Shown piece after piece: positions 20,713 to 32,871 of a stretch of DNA of 57,500 nucleotides. Where the stretch lies: NCBI GenBank assembly GCA_009760855.2, contig WPIO01000005.1, positions 12,947,501 through 13,005,000 of the forward strand, given 5' to 3'. Each line of letters opens with the position of its first letter. Within the stretch, counting starts at the first letter, position 1. The position numbers and the translations under genes are program-made. Source of the stretch: Cristatella mucedo. Its lineage: Eukaryota > Bryozoa > Phylactolaemata > Cristatellidae. Below the pieces are notes generated by a model. That model did not search any database, was not told where the DNA came from, and saw only the letters and a list, made by a program, of their open reading frames with translations.

Positions 20713-21038
20713 GCTGGCGGCCCAGGTCCCCGCGCGGCCTCGACTGGTCTCCAGCTGGAACTGGCGGCCGCCTGTCGCAGCCAGCCAACTGTCGATTTCT
20801 GCGAGGCGCTCGGTGACTGGCTCGGCGCGAGGCGAGCGAGTGCGACGGGCACCCGCACAACTGCTCTCAGCCTCCGCAGCCGCTGCACTGGCCTCCTACT
20901 TTCGGTCGCCTCCCTCTCTCGCCCTTTCGTCGCCCGCTCAGTGGCAGCCGGTGCTTGACCTGCAGCATGTAAATCAAAGGGACCTTAAAAACGTCGGCAT
21001 TCCTTTTACTGGCGATGAGAAGACCACCGGCCGAGGGA

Positions 21039-21079
21039 GGACGCTCTCTAGCGGCGGACGCCGCCGCTAGAGAGCGTCC
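21039..21079. repeat. Perfect 19-bp inverted repeat with 3-base loop
   Basis: GGACGCTCTCTAGCGGCGG (21039-21057), loop ACG, then its exact complement (21061-21079). It lies about 1.2 kb downstream of the GAS1-like stop codon, in the CpG island. No flanking duplication or transposon ends are recognised. Confidence 0.9.
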
Positions 21080-21748
21080 GAGTAACTCGCGCCGCTTCTG
21101 TCGACGCGTCGCTCCAAGGTGTCTTATGTCAGCATGCGCTGGTGAGTGCCCGAGGCCTCTAGGTCCACGCACCTGGGCAGCCTTAACCGGGTCCAGCCGC
21201 GCCAGCGACGGCTACGGCATGCACCACGCCCTCGACGGCTGGAGCAGCCGACAGTTGAGGGGCGTGGCGAAGTGGAGCGCTGCGAGTACTCGGCGCAGCG
21301 CTGGCGGCGGCGCAGCGCTGCTGGGCTCCTCGGCTGTCCCGCTCTCTCCCGCTCTCTCTCACTCTATGCAGGGCAGTCGTAAATCTGCGTTGGCGAGGTT
21401 GCTAAAAAATGCAATTAATCATGCCTCCACAATTGTCCTAAATTTAGCCTCCGTTTGATCATCAATTACAAGAATTTCGGACGCTGGTCCCTTTGGGAAC
21501 AAAGAAGCTGCTCGTTCAGTTCCTGGTCGATCAGCGGACGCGAACTGACGTTCGAACTCTGACCTAGAAGCTGGAGGCAGGAGGTGGATTAGGCCCCCCC
21601 CCGCAGGTTGGCGATGAGCAAGCGTTGCGCAGCCAGGAACGGCCTATCTAGTCCCTCCAGGAAGCCCGGCGTCGGCTGCCGGGAGAGAATTCGGGGTTAG
21701 AGGTTAGCCACTCTGGAGGCTCTTATCGGGCGGCTCTCCCTTACCTTC

Positions 21749-21815
21749 ATAATAATAATACATGCTTATAGCGCCCTCAGGGAACCGAATCTCTTTCTAG
21801 ACATTTTGCATGTGC
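21749..21815 (-). mobile_element. LINE-A 3' tail fragment
   Basis: ATAATAATAATACATGCTTA, TAGCGCCCTCAGGGAACCGA, ATCTCTTTCTAGACATTTTG, the reverse complement of the tail hairpin. Confidence 0.7.
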
Positions 21816-22965
21816 CGGGAAGGAGGCAGAGCACAGCTCCAGGGACCGACTCGGAGTAGACGCGCTCTCCTGTCCCGAGTCGGTCTGGTGGAGGGGAGCG
21901 ACGGGGTAATACTAATAACAAAAAGGTTCTGCATGGAACCGAGGGACATGATTCCAGGGGGATGCTGCCATCTTAGGGATGGACACCCTGATCTTGTATA
22001 TCTGGTTGACTAAGAAGCTAGAGAAGTGGAAGGACATGGTTGACCGTAGACGTCAGCATTTTTGGATTGTGCACCTGTGATTCAACAATGGTGGTTATAA
22101 TCTCTCTCGGACCTCCGACTTCGGAAAAGCTAGAGCGCGCACTTCTTACAATAGCCTGCTGCTGCCAAACAGGTTCAACCCTATGAATAATAGCAATATC
22201 GAGTCGCGAAAGGGTCTCAACACCCTAGAAGTTCGTTCCCGTTTTCCTAAACAGGAAACGTTTCGGGGGGGGGGAGGGCTCACTGAGCGTTATATTTTCA
22301 ATGACCCGTAAACGCGACCGCTTTCATAAAAGTTTACTCAAAAATTGTGAACGTTACAAGTCAGCAGCAGCTATTATTACTCACATCCGCTAAAGCCGCT
22401 AACAGAACCGCTAACTAAGCTAAAATAAAGGTAAGTGTTCCCACAATGCCTGGGCATCCAACCAATCAGCTATTTAAAGTAAATCGGCCGAACTTGAAAG
22501 GATGCATGTCTAGTCTTGACCGCTTATGCAGCGAGAACTCGGGCTTACGACACAGACTTCGGGCTCCGTTCTTCCATAGTCAACTAAACTGCTGCACCCG
22601 CCACACAGGTATGCGTCAGCATACGGTATGGGGGCTGCATATGTATGGTATTCGCCCTACAGGTATGCGTCAGCACTATTAACCAGCAGTTTATATTTCT
22701 TTCGTTTGAATGCGGCTGGTGTATGCCTGCCGAGATATGCATTATTCGCGGTTCCCAAAATTAGGACAGCTTGGAACAGGTTATGCAATAATCCACGGTT
22801 AGGCGGCTCGGAAGCCGAAGCATAGAAGCCGATGTAATAGGCAGTCAGTTGGCTGGGTTAAAAAGTCGCGTCAACTGACACACGAGGTAGAGCAAAAACA
22901 GTTGGCTAGCTCCAGAAGGGCGACGCAAAGTTCAATGGCGTTGTACTATATCGTTTTTAATATAA
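21816..22965. other. Intergenic, no gene recognised
   Basis: Contains a G run at 22265-22274 and a direct repeat of ACAGGTATGCGTCAGCA (about 22605 and 22659). No coding signal. Confidence 0.4.
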
Positions 22966-22969
22966 ACAA

Positions 22970-23112
22970 ATAAATTCATCTGGTATAGCACCCAAAAAGA
23001 ACTTACCATGTATTACTATGTATGCCAAGGGGCTAGAGCCCACAACATCGGTCGTCAGATACATTAACCTTGACCTTAGTTCGAGGTGATCACTTGAAAT
23101 ACTGGGCCAAAT
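22970..23112 (-). mobile_element. SINE-1, diverged copy
   Basis: Reverse complement: TATAGCACCCAAAAAGAACT, GGGGCTAGAGCCCACAACAT (B-box region), GACCTTAGTTCGAGGTGATC, ACTGGGCCAAATA. It directly abuts a SINE-2 at 23116. Confidence 0.65.
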
Positions 23113-23115
23113 ATA

Positions 23116-23275
23116 CTAGCTGATTAAACAGCCCCCTTTTTGTATAGTGACAGAAGAGCCTTTACGGCTATCACCACCGCTTGCAGTGACAATAAAGGAT
23201 CGCCCACCGCAGGATTCGAACCCACGACCTCGGGGCCGAGGTCGTGAAAAGCAACCGCTTTACCCAGTGAACTAA
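23116..23275 (-). mobile_element. SINE-2, full length
   Basis: CTAGCTGATTAAACAGCCCC, GCCTTTACGGCTATCACCAC, CAATAAAGGATCGCCCACCG, B-box complement GGATTCGAACCCACGACCTC, then GCAACCGCTTTACCCAGTG. The inner palindrome ACCTCGGGGCCGAGGT is intact. Confidence 0.9.
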
Positions 23276-23949
23276 AGCAGGGTGGCTTCTTTTAACACTG
23301 TGTACATCACGGTGGTAATAATTTTAAAAAGAGAATTCAGAACATTAAACCTTTCTACGTGAACATTTCTAGAGGACGCAGCTGCCACTAACAACGGTGC
23401 CACACACTAGTACCTTGTAACCTAGAACTTGAACAGGTTCACGAACTTAAGGAAGCATAAACAGCCGAATGACTTATAATTCCGCAGGTTCAAATCAATT
23501 AAGTGAACAGTGCTGGTCGGCAGCCACTAAGCAAAAGCAAGAACCACAGCCGGCAGGCGAAAACGCACGAACTCAGACTCGAACTTGGTTGGTTACCTGC
23601 CCATACCCATAGGTCACTGCTAGTTCTTCTACATCTTTCAGCAGCAGCTGACCATTCGATTCTTCTGAATGCCTCTCGATACATCAAGATATCGCCGGCA
23701 GTGCTACACTGGATAAAGATGTCCACACACGGTGACAGATGCATCATCTAGTGTACTTGTGTACATGTCTGTTGATCATCCGGATACGTGTACATACGTG
23801 TCCGGAAATGTGTCCCACGGTCTTAGGTCATTGGCTTCTTTTTACCTGCTGCTGTACTCTCCTTCCGCGGATGCCATCACCAATCACACTCTTGGCTTTC
23901 ATTTCTTGGCTTTCTCACTTAGTTTCAGCTGAGGAACATTACCAAAATT

Positions 23950-24570
23950 AGGGCCAGCTTAAACACGAGGACGACAGCCAAACTACTTCATGCGTTGGTG
24001 ACATCACGTCTAGATTACTGCAATTCACTTTATTCAGGACCCCTGCCCTGTGGTGCCCTTAATCGTTTGCAACTGGTGAAAAACTCAGCAGCTCGTCTGG
24101 ATTGTGGCTAACAGCATAGCTGCCGCACCACACCATTCCTGGCTGAGCTCCACTTGGTCACAATCATGCATCGAATCAACTTCAAGATCCTCCTCCTAGC
24201 TTACAGGTCGCTTTATTCACTTGCAAAAGTCTCCCTAGAGCTGCAGACCTCGGTCTGCTCTCGAATCCCCGGCTAATCGGTTTGCAGTCTCGCTGCTCCT
24301 CAAATGGAAATCCTTTGATGACCGGTCATCAGTTTGCATGAAACCTAAATGTGGAATTCACTTCTGGCTTCTGTCACCACTTGCAACGACTTTGCATAAT
24401 CTAAGTCTGCTAAAAACGCATACATATATTTTGCTCAGGTTTTCCTGCGCCCTGTTCAACTTGTCTTTTTTGTTGCTGTGTGCTTTGCATGGTTGCCTGA
24501 ACGCGATTTAGTGCATGTTACTAACCAGTGGCTCAAAATGTCTTTTTGCATGCTTTTCTAAGCTTGATAA
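23950..24570 (+). mobile_element. LINE-C fragment
   Basis: Encodes [63 protein letters not shown], a reverse transcriptase C-terminus distinct from LINE-A. The 3' UTR has TTTAGTGCATGTTACTAACC. In-frame stops and shifts. Confidence 0.75.
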
Positions 24571-24650
24571 TAATAATAATATATTTGTATAGCACCCTCA
24601 GAGAACTTGATCTCTTTCTAGGCACTTTACATATTCTGCAAAGGACTTGA
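24571..24650 (-). mobile_element. LINE-A 3' tail fragment
   Basis: ATAATAATAATATATTTGTA, TAGCACCCTCAGAGAACTTG, ATCTCTTTCTAGGCACTTTA. It follows the plus-strand LINE-C in opposite orientation. Confidence 0.75.
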
Positions 24651-24660
24651 TACCTTGCAT

Positions 24661-24800
24661 GACTGCGCTGGCTTGGCCCAGTAGTTATGGTCTTTGCCCC
24701 GACAAAGATATGGCCAAGGTCGTGGGTTCGAGCCCCGTGGCATATGTGAGTGCCTGAATAGAGATTAAGTTCTCTTGGGGCACTACAAAATGTATTAGAC
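24661..24800 (+). mobile_element. SINE-1, near full length
   Basis: Head TGCGCTGGCTTGGCCCAGTA, B box GGGTTCGAGCCCC (the best match to the consensus here), tail GAGTGCCTGAATAGAGATTA, AGTTCTCTTGGGGCACTACA. Confidence 0.85.
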
Positions 24801-26517
24801 AGTTATGATAATAACCTGTGGCTATTTTAACGCACCCAGAACGAGATTTGGTCCTCCTCAGGCGCTAAAGAAACGGCATTAGTATTATTAAATGGCAAGC
24901 AAGCATTGTATCACCAAATGTACGGAGTGATGTCTACTCCCGAGTAATAACATTCAGTTGCACTACGAAAGGCAATGAAGCATACTCACAGCAACAGCTT
25001 CGGTGACAGCAGCATACCCCAAATATGGCCAGAGCAGCTTTGCCCAACAAAGGCTGCAGGAAGCACGAGTAGCAATCAGCCGGCAACACATTTCTAGGGC
25101 AGATGTTGAATGTGGATATTGACAGACGATCAAATCTAGGGATACGATCGCCTCAGCTGCAAGGCAGTGTCATGGCCAGGCCAAAACGAAGGACAGCCTG
25201 GCTTGACTTGGCAGGTGCGTGGCTGGGACCTCCTGTTGTGGCTGCACTAGAACGGATTGCTCGGTATCTGCCAAGATCTACCCATCTTCATTGGTGGCAG
25301 GCTGAAGTAAAAAAATCATTACCACGAGATCCATTACTGTCGTTGTCGCACGGCTCAGCTTTACTGAACAACACAAGAACCTGCAAACGACAGCAGAGAG
25401 CTTAATTAAGCAGCAGCATGCAGGGTGCAGTACGTAGATGGCAGCAGAGATCGACGGGCAGAGATCGACGGGAAAAGATTCGCACATGCTGCAGAGCAGT
25501 ACACCGAAGTAAAAGCAGAGCTAAGGGGAGCACAGCACATCACACCACAGCACTACTGGTTCTGCTCCTATTCAACGAGCCCACAAATAATGCCAATCGC
25601 CCATGACCCCTACAGAAGCCGTGCTAAGTACAGAGTACAAACATGCAGCTAGCTGCACGGCTGATGCTTCAGCAGCCCCTTAGCACTTCTGCGCAGACCC
25701 AGCAAAGGGGAAGGCGAAGAGCCGTGGAGCAGGAGCTGGAGATGGCGATGCTTCGAGAGTGGCGATGGTCAAGCCCAAGTCGACGGCAGGCCGAACACGA
25801 CATCGACCTCTACGTCGAGCCGATAAGCAAGTGGAGGCATGAGGCACAGATGCTGGAACTGCATCGGCAGGCTGAGACAGGCAGATGCCGAACGCTAGGA
25901 GCAGGGTAGCCGATGTTTGTATGCTATAGCAGCAGCTGCTGGGTTTGTGAGCTATGCTTTAGCAGATCTTCTGCTGGCCGGTCTCCAGACTGGTGCTCTC
26001 GCTTTAGTAGCCTTGAATGATATATGGCGACAGCTGCAGCATCCTATTGCAGTCACCGTGAAAGTTATTGCTCAATCAACCACCCACAGCCAGCACCCAA
26101 CTAATCGGCCAAAGGATAACCGCAACGAATCAGGGAGCCAAAATCAGTGGCAGGCAGACAAGCCCCTCCCTTGTACGATGGCCAAAGGTATCAGTGGGGG
26201 AGTAAATATAAATACTAACGTTCCTAACTGCCTATTACACAAGGACCGTGGAAAGGCTAAGAAATACCACAGCTTGTCACGCGGTGGCTGCACATTATTC
26301 TTGCATTTCCTGCAGGGACGCACACCAAATCCGAAGCTCTGGTACACTTGTCTGTGGCTTGACGAGGCAGCAATTGGGGTGATGGCTGCAAAGGCTTTTT
26401 GCAGCTACATAAACGAGGCTGTTAACTCTTATTTTATTATACTCGCCTGCCTCCGAATTGACCTAGCTTGCCGTTTCCAATTTCATTTAATGCTCTTGTC
26501 TGTGCTAGACACCAAGT
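24801..26517. other. Intergenic, open frames not recognised
   Basis: Plus-strand frames at 25103-25405, 25643-25909 and 25917-26519 have no recognisable domain. The last one runs into a SINE-2 fragment at 26380-26424, which argues against a real gene. Splice sites were not convincing. Confidence 0.4.
26380..26424 (+). mobile_element. SINE-2 3' fragment
   Basis: GATGGCTGCAAAGGCTTTTT, GCAGCTACATAAACGAGGCT, GTTAA. Confidence 0.55.
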
Positions 26518-26640
26518 GATTTAAGGTGCTGGCCTCAACCAAGGTCAAGGTGAATGTATTTGATGACCGAGATCGTAGGCTCGAGCCTCGTGGCACATGT
26601 GAAACGCCTGAATAGAGATTAAGCTCTCTTTAGGATATAT
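26518..26640 (+). mobile_element. SINE-1, diverged copy
   Basis: The head begins late (TTTAAGGTGCTGGCCTCAAC). B-box-like GGCTCGAGCCTCGTGGCACA, then GTGAAACGCCTGAATAGAGA. The tail runs into an AT dinucleotide array. Confidence 0.7.
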
Positions 26641-26677
26641 ATATATATATATACACATGTATTTATATATATGACAT

Positions 26678-26767
26678 AATAATAATACACTTATATAGCA
26701 CCCCCAGAGAACTTAGCTAAGTAAGCTAAGTTCTCTGAGGGTGCTATACAAATGCATTATTATTATC
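26678..26767. mobile_element. Two LINE-A/SINE-1 tails fused head to head (hairpin)
   Basis: The left arm 26694-26718 is a minus-strand tail. The right arm 26724-26748 is a plus-strand tail. They match at 24 of 25 positions around a 5-base spacer AAGTA. ATT/AAT-type tails extend outwards on both sides. The join lies in the loop of the normal tail hairpin. Confidence 0.85.
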
Positions 26768-27082
26768 ACTACGATTCAATGCATGTTACTAGCTAGATAT
26801 CCTACAAAGCCTTCAGTGTCTTCTGCTGACGATCACATGGTTATTTTGCATTCCAATTTATTCTTCTTTGGCCACGTCTGTGCTGCACGTACAATGTCAT
26901 GAACACAGCATAGTTGTTGTGGGATCGCATCCACTCAACCAAGAGGGCTTTGTTGAGGGATCACAGGGACATTTCAACGAACTTATCATGCTTATGCTGC
27001 TAGACATTTAGAGCAGATTTTGAAACTACGGCTCATTTCACTATCACATGAAATGAATGCTTAGGTGTCCCCCCAACAAAGT

Positions 27083-27212
27083 ACGATAGGAGAGCCTTTA
27101 CGGCTACCACCACCGATGCAAGCAGCAATAAAGGATCGCTCAACACAGGATTCGAAACCACGTCCTCGGGACCGAAATCGTGAAAAGCTACCGCCTTACC
27201 TAGTGTGCCATT
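27083..27212 (-). mobile_element. SINE-2 copy
   Basis: GAGCCTTTACGGCTACCACC, CAATAAAGGATCGCTCAACA, GGATTCGAAACCACGTCCTC, GCTACCGCCTTACCTAGTGT. The 3' end (GAGGCTGTTTAATC part) is missing. Confidence 0.8.
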
Positions 27213-27454
27213 ACGGCTCACCAACCGGTGCTGAACTGGTCTCGCTCAAAGCTTTCGAATAGGTGCCATAGGGTTTCTTGCATTAGCTACATACCTTGGG
27301 GAGTTTTTTATTGTGGGTATCACAAAAAACTATTCTCGAGCTTCCTTCTACACGGTTCCACTCGTGAGGATCATCCAAACTCATCGGGTGCAGTACCACT
27401 GCCACGCCAACGACACCTAGCTGTATCTCCTCCTCCCCCCCTAGGAATCTGCTG

Positions 27455-28125
27455 TAATGTAATGTATCTCCGTCTGTAACTCCACAAAGTCATAAAGACC
27501 ATGTGGATGTTACGCAGGAGAGTTTTGTAAAGCGCACTCACAGCCTTAGCGGCTTTCGGTACGCATTCGGTACCCAACAGACTTCGTCTCACGCAACAAA
27601 GAAAAAGTGGGAAGCATAGCAGAGTCAGGAGAGCAGTTGAGGTAGTGAGTAGCATAGAAGTAGCAGTTCAGGACCGCTGAAAAGGATGTGCCATAGTCGG
27701 CAGTAGGAGAGTAGTTGTCGTTGCATAAGAATTGTGGAAGCAAGTTCCACAGTCTAGTACCTGCAGAGCTAAAGCTTCTATCGCCAACGGTCTTTAAGCG
27801 AAGGAATGGGACAGCTAATCTATTGTCCACACAGGACCTGAGGGCGCGAACATGCTGAAACTGATGCAGCAGTTCAGCTAGGTACGAAGGAGCCAAGCCG
27901 TGGCGGACCTTGTGGGTCAGTGTAAGAACTTTGCTCTGTATCCGTTGCTCAACCGGCAACATCCTAGCTCTTTCAGCAAAGGAGACACGTGCTCAAACCA
28001 CTGGGACTTGAAGACTAGCCTTGCAGCCATGTTCATAGTCCGCTGCAGTGGCCTAATAGCTTTCTTTGGCAGCCCAGCCAACAGGGAATTACAATAGTCA
28101 AGCCGAGACAGAACTAAAGAGCTAG
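27455..28125 (-). mobile_element. LINE-B copy (reference)
   Basis: Minus strand, from about 28120: [85 protein letters not shown]. This is an L2/CR1-type C-terminus. The 3' end has short TACATTACATTACAG repeats rather than the LINE-A hairpin. One frameshift lies near 27960. Confidence 0.85.
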
Positions 28126-29066
<941 letters not shown>

Positions 29067-29379
29067 TGTGTGTGTAAGTGTGTGAGTGAGAGTGAGAGAG
29101 TGAGCCTAGACCTACTAGTGCCTCTCGATTTACTCGATTGCAAGTCAAGTGCCTCTCGATTTACTGGCCAGCCAGTCTCTGTAACGTCAGCAATCGGTCG
29201 GTTGTGTTCTGTGCACCCAATTTATCGATTTTGTTGCAACTAGCACTTCGAGTATCGAGGAATTAAGAATTGAGACCAAACTGACTTTTAGCCACTCCAT
29301 TTCAGTGGCTGTTGTTTTACAGTTCAGGTATGGATTCATATACTATGTCAATTTACCCATACATTTTTCAATGAATGTG

Positions 29380-30270
29380 AACGATTCTAGCATAACCTGG
29401 GTGACGGCTGCCTATAGTCTAGGCAGACTATTTAAAAATCACTTGTCATTAGATAAGTGCGCTTCTTCTACTGTCTTGTTGGCCTACTCTCAGTTAAGGA
29501 AGAGCTTAGATATGAGAGTACGACAGCCAAACCAGTTCACGTATTTGTGGCTGCTCGGCTCGGATTAATGCAGTTCCTTTTATTCAGGAACCCCCTTTTA
29601 TCGTTTGCAACCGGTGCAAGACTGAACAGCTCGTTTGGTCTATCGTCACGGCATAGGTGCTACACCAGCCCACCAGTCTGTCCTAGCTTCACTGGCTCAC
29701 TATCAAGCATCGAATTGACTTCCTCAGATCCCCAGTCTGGCTAACAGAGCACTTAAATCTATATAGTACCAGCCTATCGATCTGACCTCATTGTTCTTCT
29801 TCCAGTCACGTGCTCCAACACTACCACAGCTCTTTAGTATCTGGTCATCTAAATAGACATTTTTTGACGATCGAGCCTTTAGCTGATTGAATAATTGCTT
29901 ACGAGTACGGTTATTATCTGCAATGACTCTATATCCTTTTAAGTCTCAGCTCAAGATGCACCTGTCCCAGTCAGCTATCCCTGTCAGCCCCAATGAACGT
30001 TTCTTCTCTTGTTCTGGTGTGCTTTGCACGAGTACCTATGCATGATTCAGTGCATGCTACTGGCCAGAGTCTCACTAACCGGTGGCAGTGTCTTCATGTT
30101 TTCTTTAGCATGCCGGCCTAAGAGAGTAATACTTGTTTGCTTTTGCATGTTTGATACCGTGCATGACAATAAGCCTTGGATACTGATTCTCGTGCAGCAA
30201 GCTGTCAAGTGCCTGGATTGAGATTAAGTTCACTTAGGATGCTACAAAAACAACCTATTAGTATTATTAC
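29380..30270 (+). mobile_element. LINE-C fragment with 3' end
   Basis: Degenerate coding part (LLAYSQLRKSLDM; NPLLSFATGARLNSS in place of CNSL...LQLVKNSAARL). The 3' UTR has GTGCTTTGCACGAGTACCTA, GATTCAGTGCATGCTACTGG, ACTTGTTTGCTTTTGCATGT. It ends in a hairpin tail (AAGTGCCTGGATTGAGATTA, AGTTCACTTAGGATGCTACA). Confidence 0.65.
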
Positions 30271-30525
30271 TCTACCCCTGACCGATCGCTGGGTTTGGCA
30301 GTGCTATAAAGCATGAGGTAATTCATTTATATTGCATGGCCGAGTGATACGGCAAGCAAATGCTCACTTTCCATTTCTAGCTAATGCCCTACGGGATAAG
30401 CACGGAGCTGCCTCTGAATTCAGCACATGCATCCCCTTGCATGCCTTCTCACCTGCCAGCATGACAGCATCTTAACGCTTGAAGAAGGTGCGCTATGATG
30501 CTTGACGCCTTCACTGAAAGCATTG

Positions 30526-30652
30526 GGAGGAGGAGGAGGAGGAGGAGGAGGAGGAGGAGGAGGAGGAGGAGGAGGAGGAGGAGGAGGAGGAGGAGGAGGA
30601 GGAGGAGGAGGAGGAGGAGGAGGAGGAGGAGGAGGAGGAGGAGGAGGAGGAA
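30526..30652. repeat. (GGA)n microsatellite, about 42 units
   Basis: Pure GGA trinucleotides. GGA repeats are known to form G-quadruplex structures. Open frames through it are artefacts. Confidence 0.97.
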
Positions 30653-30867
30653 GGACATGCATCGTATGCGCCATATAAAAGGAATGCATCGCTAGAGCTC
30701 AACAAAAAACGACTTCGAAGGATTCGAGCCACCTTGGTCAGCAGAAGTCTCGGTCTTTACTCCCACACTCCCAAGGTTGACGAGACATCCTTATTTATCT
30801 CTAGGATTACACATACCGTCGAGGTGCTGGAGCCCTACAGACAGGACTTAGGGGCAGGTCTTAGAGA

Positions 30868-31012
30868 TTAAAAAAATGTAATTAATTTGCATAGCTAATC
30901 TCTGTTCAGGTGCTTTAACATCCATAGGGCTCGAGCCTACGACCTTGGCCGTCAAATAAACTCGACTTGACCTTCGTTCGAGGCGAGCACCTTAACCACT
31001 GGGCCAAACAAA
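30868..31012 (-). mobile_element. SINE-1 copy
   Basis: AATCTCTGTTCAGGTGCTTT, B-box complement GGGCTCGAGCCTACGACCTT, GAGGCGAGCACCTTAACCAC, TGGGCCAAA. A GA-rich array follows (31017-31135). Confidence 0.75.
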
Positions 31013-31016
31013 CGTG

Positions 31017-31017
31017 G

Positions 31018-31088
<71 letters not shown>

Positions 31089-31135
31089 GAGAGACAAAGA
31101 GAAAGGGAGGGAGAAAGACAGAGAGACAGATTGAG
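31017..31135. repeat. GA-rich interrupted microsatellite
   Basis: AG dinucleotides interrupted by GG and AAA steps. Older and less pure than the 28949 array. Confidence 0.9.
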
Positions 31136-31599
31136 AGGTTTGGAGCAGTTTGGCGGTTTGAGCTCTAAGAAACAACAACAGCTCAGCTGTTGCTAACCGC
31201 AGCATCGAGCAACAAAGAGCTACAACCGTCGGCTTTTTATGAGCCTACTTCATCCGCTCTGAGGGAGGGAGATGCAGCAGGTGTTCGCTAATGGCACTTG
31301 CCTGGCTCCAGCCGAAGCCTCTGAAGGTTTGACCGGTCTGCCTACCCCTCCGCTTCCGGAGTCAGAGAGATGGGTGGGGGGGGGGAAGCAGCCAGCCTTC
31401 GGCTACCCACATATACGCGTGGTCAGTGAGCTGACGGATCAATTTCAAAGGCATCTGTCAGTTCAAGAGAGTACAAGAACAAGGCATCAGAGAAATACGA
31501 ATCGGTGAGCGATTCGTATACACCGAATTGGAGGAGAAAGCCAGTACCCAAAAAATGAGTGGCGGTAATCCTTGCAAGAACTTCGCCCTAGTGAACATG

Positions 31600-31910
31600 T
31601 CTTTTTTGTTCCTGTTTTTGTTCCTGTATACTTTTCGTGCATAACTGTGCTCGATGCAGGGCATGCTACTAGCCAGAGGTCTTACTATCCAGTGGCTATA
31701 AGTGCCTTCATATTTGCTTTAGTATACTGGCATAAACATGATACTTGTTTGCTTTTGCATGCTTGACACCGTGCATACCACTAACCCCACAAGCATTGAT
31801 TCTCTTGCAGTCAGTCGTAGAGCACCTGCATAGCGATTATGTTCTCTTAGAGAGCAGAGAGCTATACAAACAACCTAATATCCTTTTTATTTTTTATTAT
31901 TTTTATTATT
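31600..31910 (+). mobile_element. LINE-C 3' UTR and tail
   Basis: Matches 30030-30270 of the other LINE-C copy: GGCATGCTACTAGCCAGAGG, ACTTGTTTGCTTTTGCATGC, then a diverged hairpin tail and a T-rich end. Confidence 0.7.
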
Positions 31911-32129
31911 GCATGATCATTCCTTGAACGAGGCAAAATTCTTTTTCGGTGCTCAGACACACGGCAAACAACATCCAGTCGCTCAGTTGAATTTGAAATG
32001 ATCTGAAAGAATCGAAGAGCATAGTATTTCAAATTTAGAAACCTTTCCATTAGAATATGCTGAACGCTTGGCAGCTACCAAGAAACATTCACAAGAAAAC
32101 ATGACACATTGTACGTAATTGAGTCATTG

Positions 32130-32166
32130 AGGGCGCTGTATCAAATGCATTATTATTATTATTATT
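32130..32166 (+). mobile_element. LINE-A tail remnant
   Basis: GAGGGCGCTGTATCAAATGC followed by ATT repeats; only the 3' arm of the hairpin is left. Confidence 0.6.
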
Positions 32167-32554
32167 GATATTACGTCAGTACCTCGGAGTGGGGGCACGG
32201 CTAGCAAGTCACCACCACCAGCGTTGCAAACTTTGCAGTGGTTTGGAATAGTGAAATTCCATGTCAGATAAGATCGATCGCATATAGAGTCAGAGTATGC
32301 AGTGGCATAGGAAGAGAGACCAGACATCCTATGGTCTGCTGATCCCACGGATAGAGCCACCACTGCCAATAGAAGCAGGTGGCTACGAATCAATTTCTGT
32401 CACGACCCTCTGTAGTAAGCAGTGAAAAAACTTGCAGCTGAAACCGAATCTTGTCACAAACCAAAGTAACAATCAGAACTGGCAACCCAGTACTGAATGC
32501 CACAACGCTGTCAGGTAGCACCTGCAGGTGCACCTGCCGCGGCAGGGCTAGTGG

Positions 32555-32805
32555 GCATCACAGTAAGTCTCAGTATTTGTGATTCGTCCTTTATGTGCTT
32601 ATGCTTTCTGACACTGTGCATGCTGCTACTAACCACAATTGCATGCTGACCCTGTGCTTGTCATCCCTAACCATATTATTCTGGTTGTTTATCGAGCATG
32701 CTACCACAAACCATTCGATCGTGTTTCCTTTGCAGCAAATGTAAAGCGCCTAGAAAGAGATTGAGTTCTCTGACGGTGCTTTATCAAGTGTACTATTATT
32801 ATTAG
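32555..32805 (+). mobile_element. LINE-A 3' UTR and tail
   Basis: GTGATTCGTCCTTTATGTGC, ACTGTGCATGCTGCTACTAA, TGTTTATCGAGCATGCTACC. Then the hairpin (AAAGCGCCTAGAAAGAGATT, GAGTTCTCTGACGGTGCTTT). No coding part is left. It lies just downstream of the ULK3-like stop codon. Confidence 0.85.
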
Positions 32806-32871
32806 CATATTAAGCGACCAGCAGATGGGCTGGCATATGCAAACCAAAAACATACCAATGAGGAAAGTAAG

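Larger units (their letters stand above)
17400..21480. promoter_or_regulatory. CpG-rich island spanning the GAS1-like gene
   Basis: About 4 kb of very GC- and CpG-rich DNA around the single-exon gene at 18832-19830. This is usual for a developmentally regulated intronless gene. The promoter is presumably upstream of 18832, but I find no TATA box or defined start site. The many long open frames in all six frames here are a by-product of composition. Confidence 0.5.

Noticed and set aside
23220-23275. Possible tRNA genes at SINE heads (A and B boxes)
   Set aside because: The heads lack a proper cloverleaf and each continues into a SINE body with a shared tail. These are tRNA-derived SINEs.
25917-26519. 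200-codon open frame with a hydrophobic start
   Set aside because: Its 3' part runs through a SINE-2 fragment. No domain, and no evidence of a promoter or splicing.
30420-30732. Polyproline, polyleucine, polyserine and polyarginine frames
   Set aside because: Direct translation of the GGA array.
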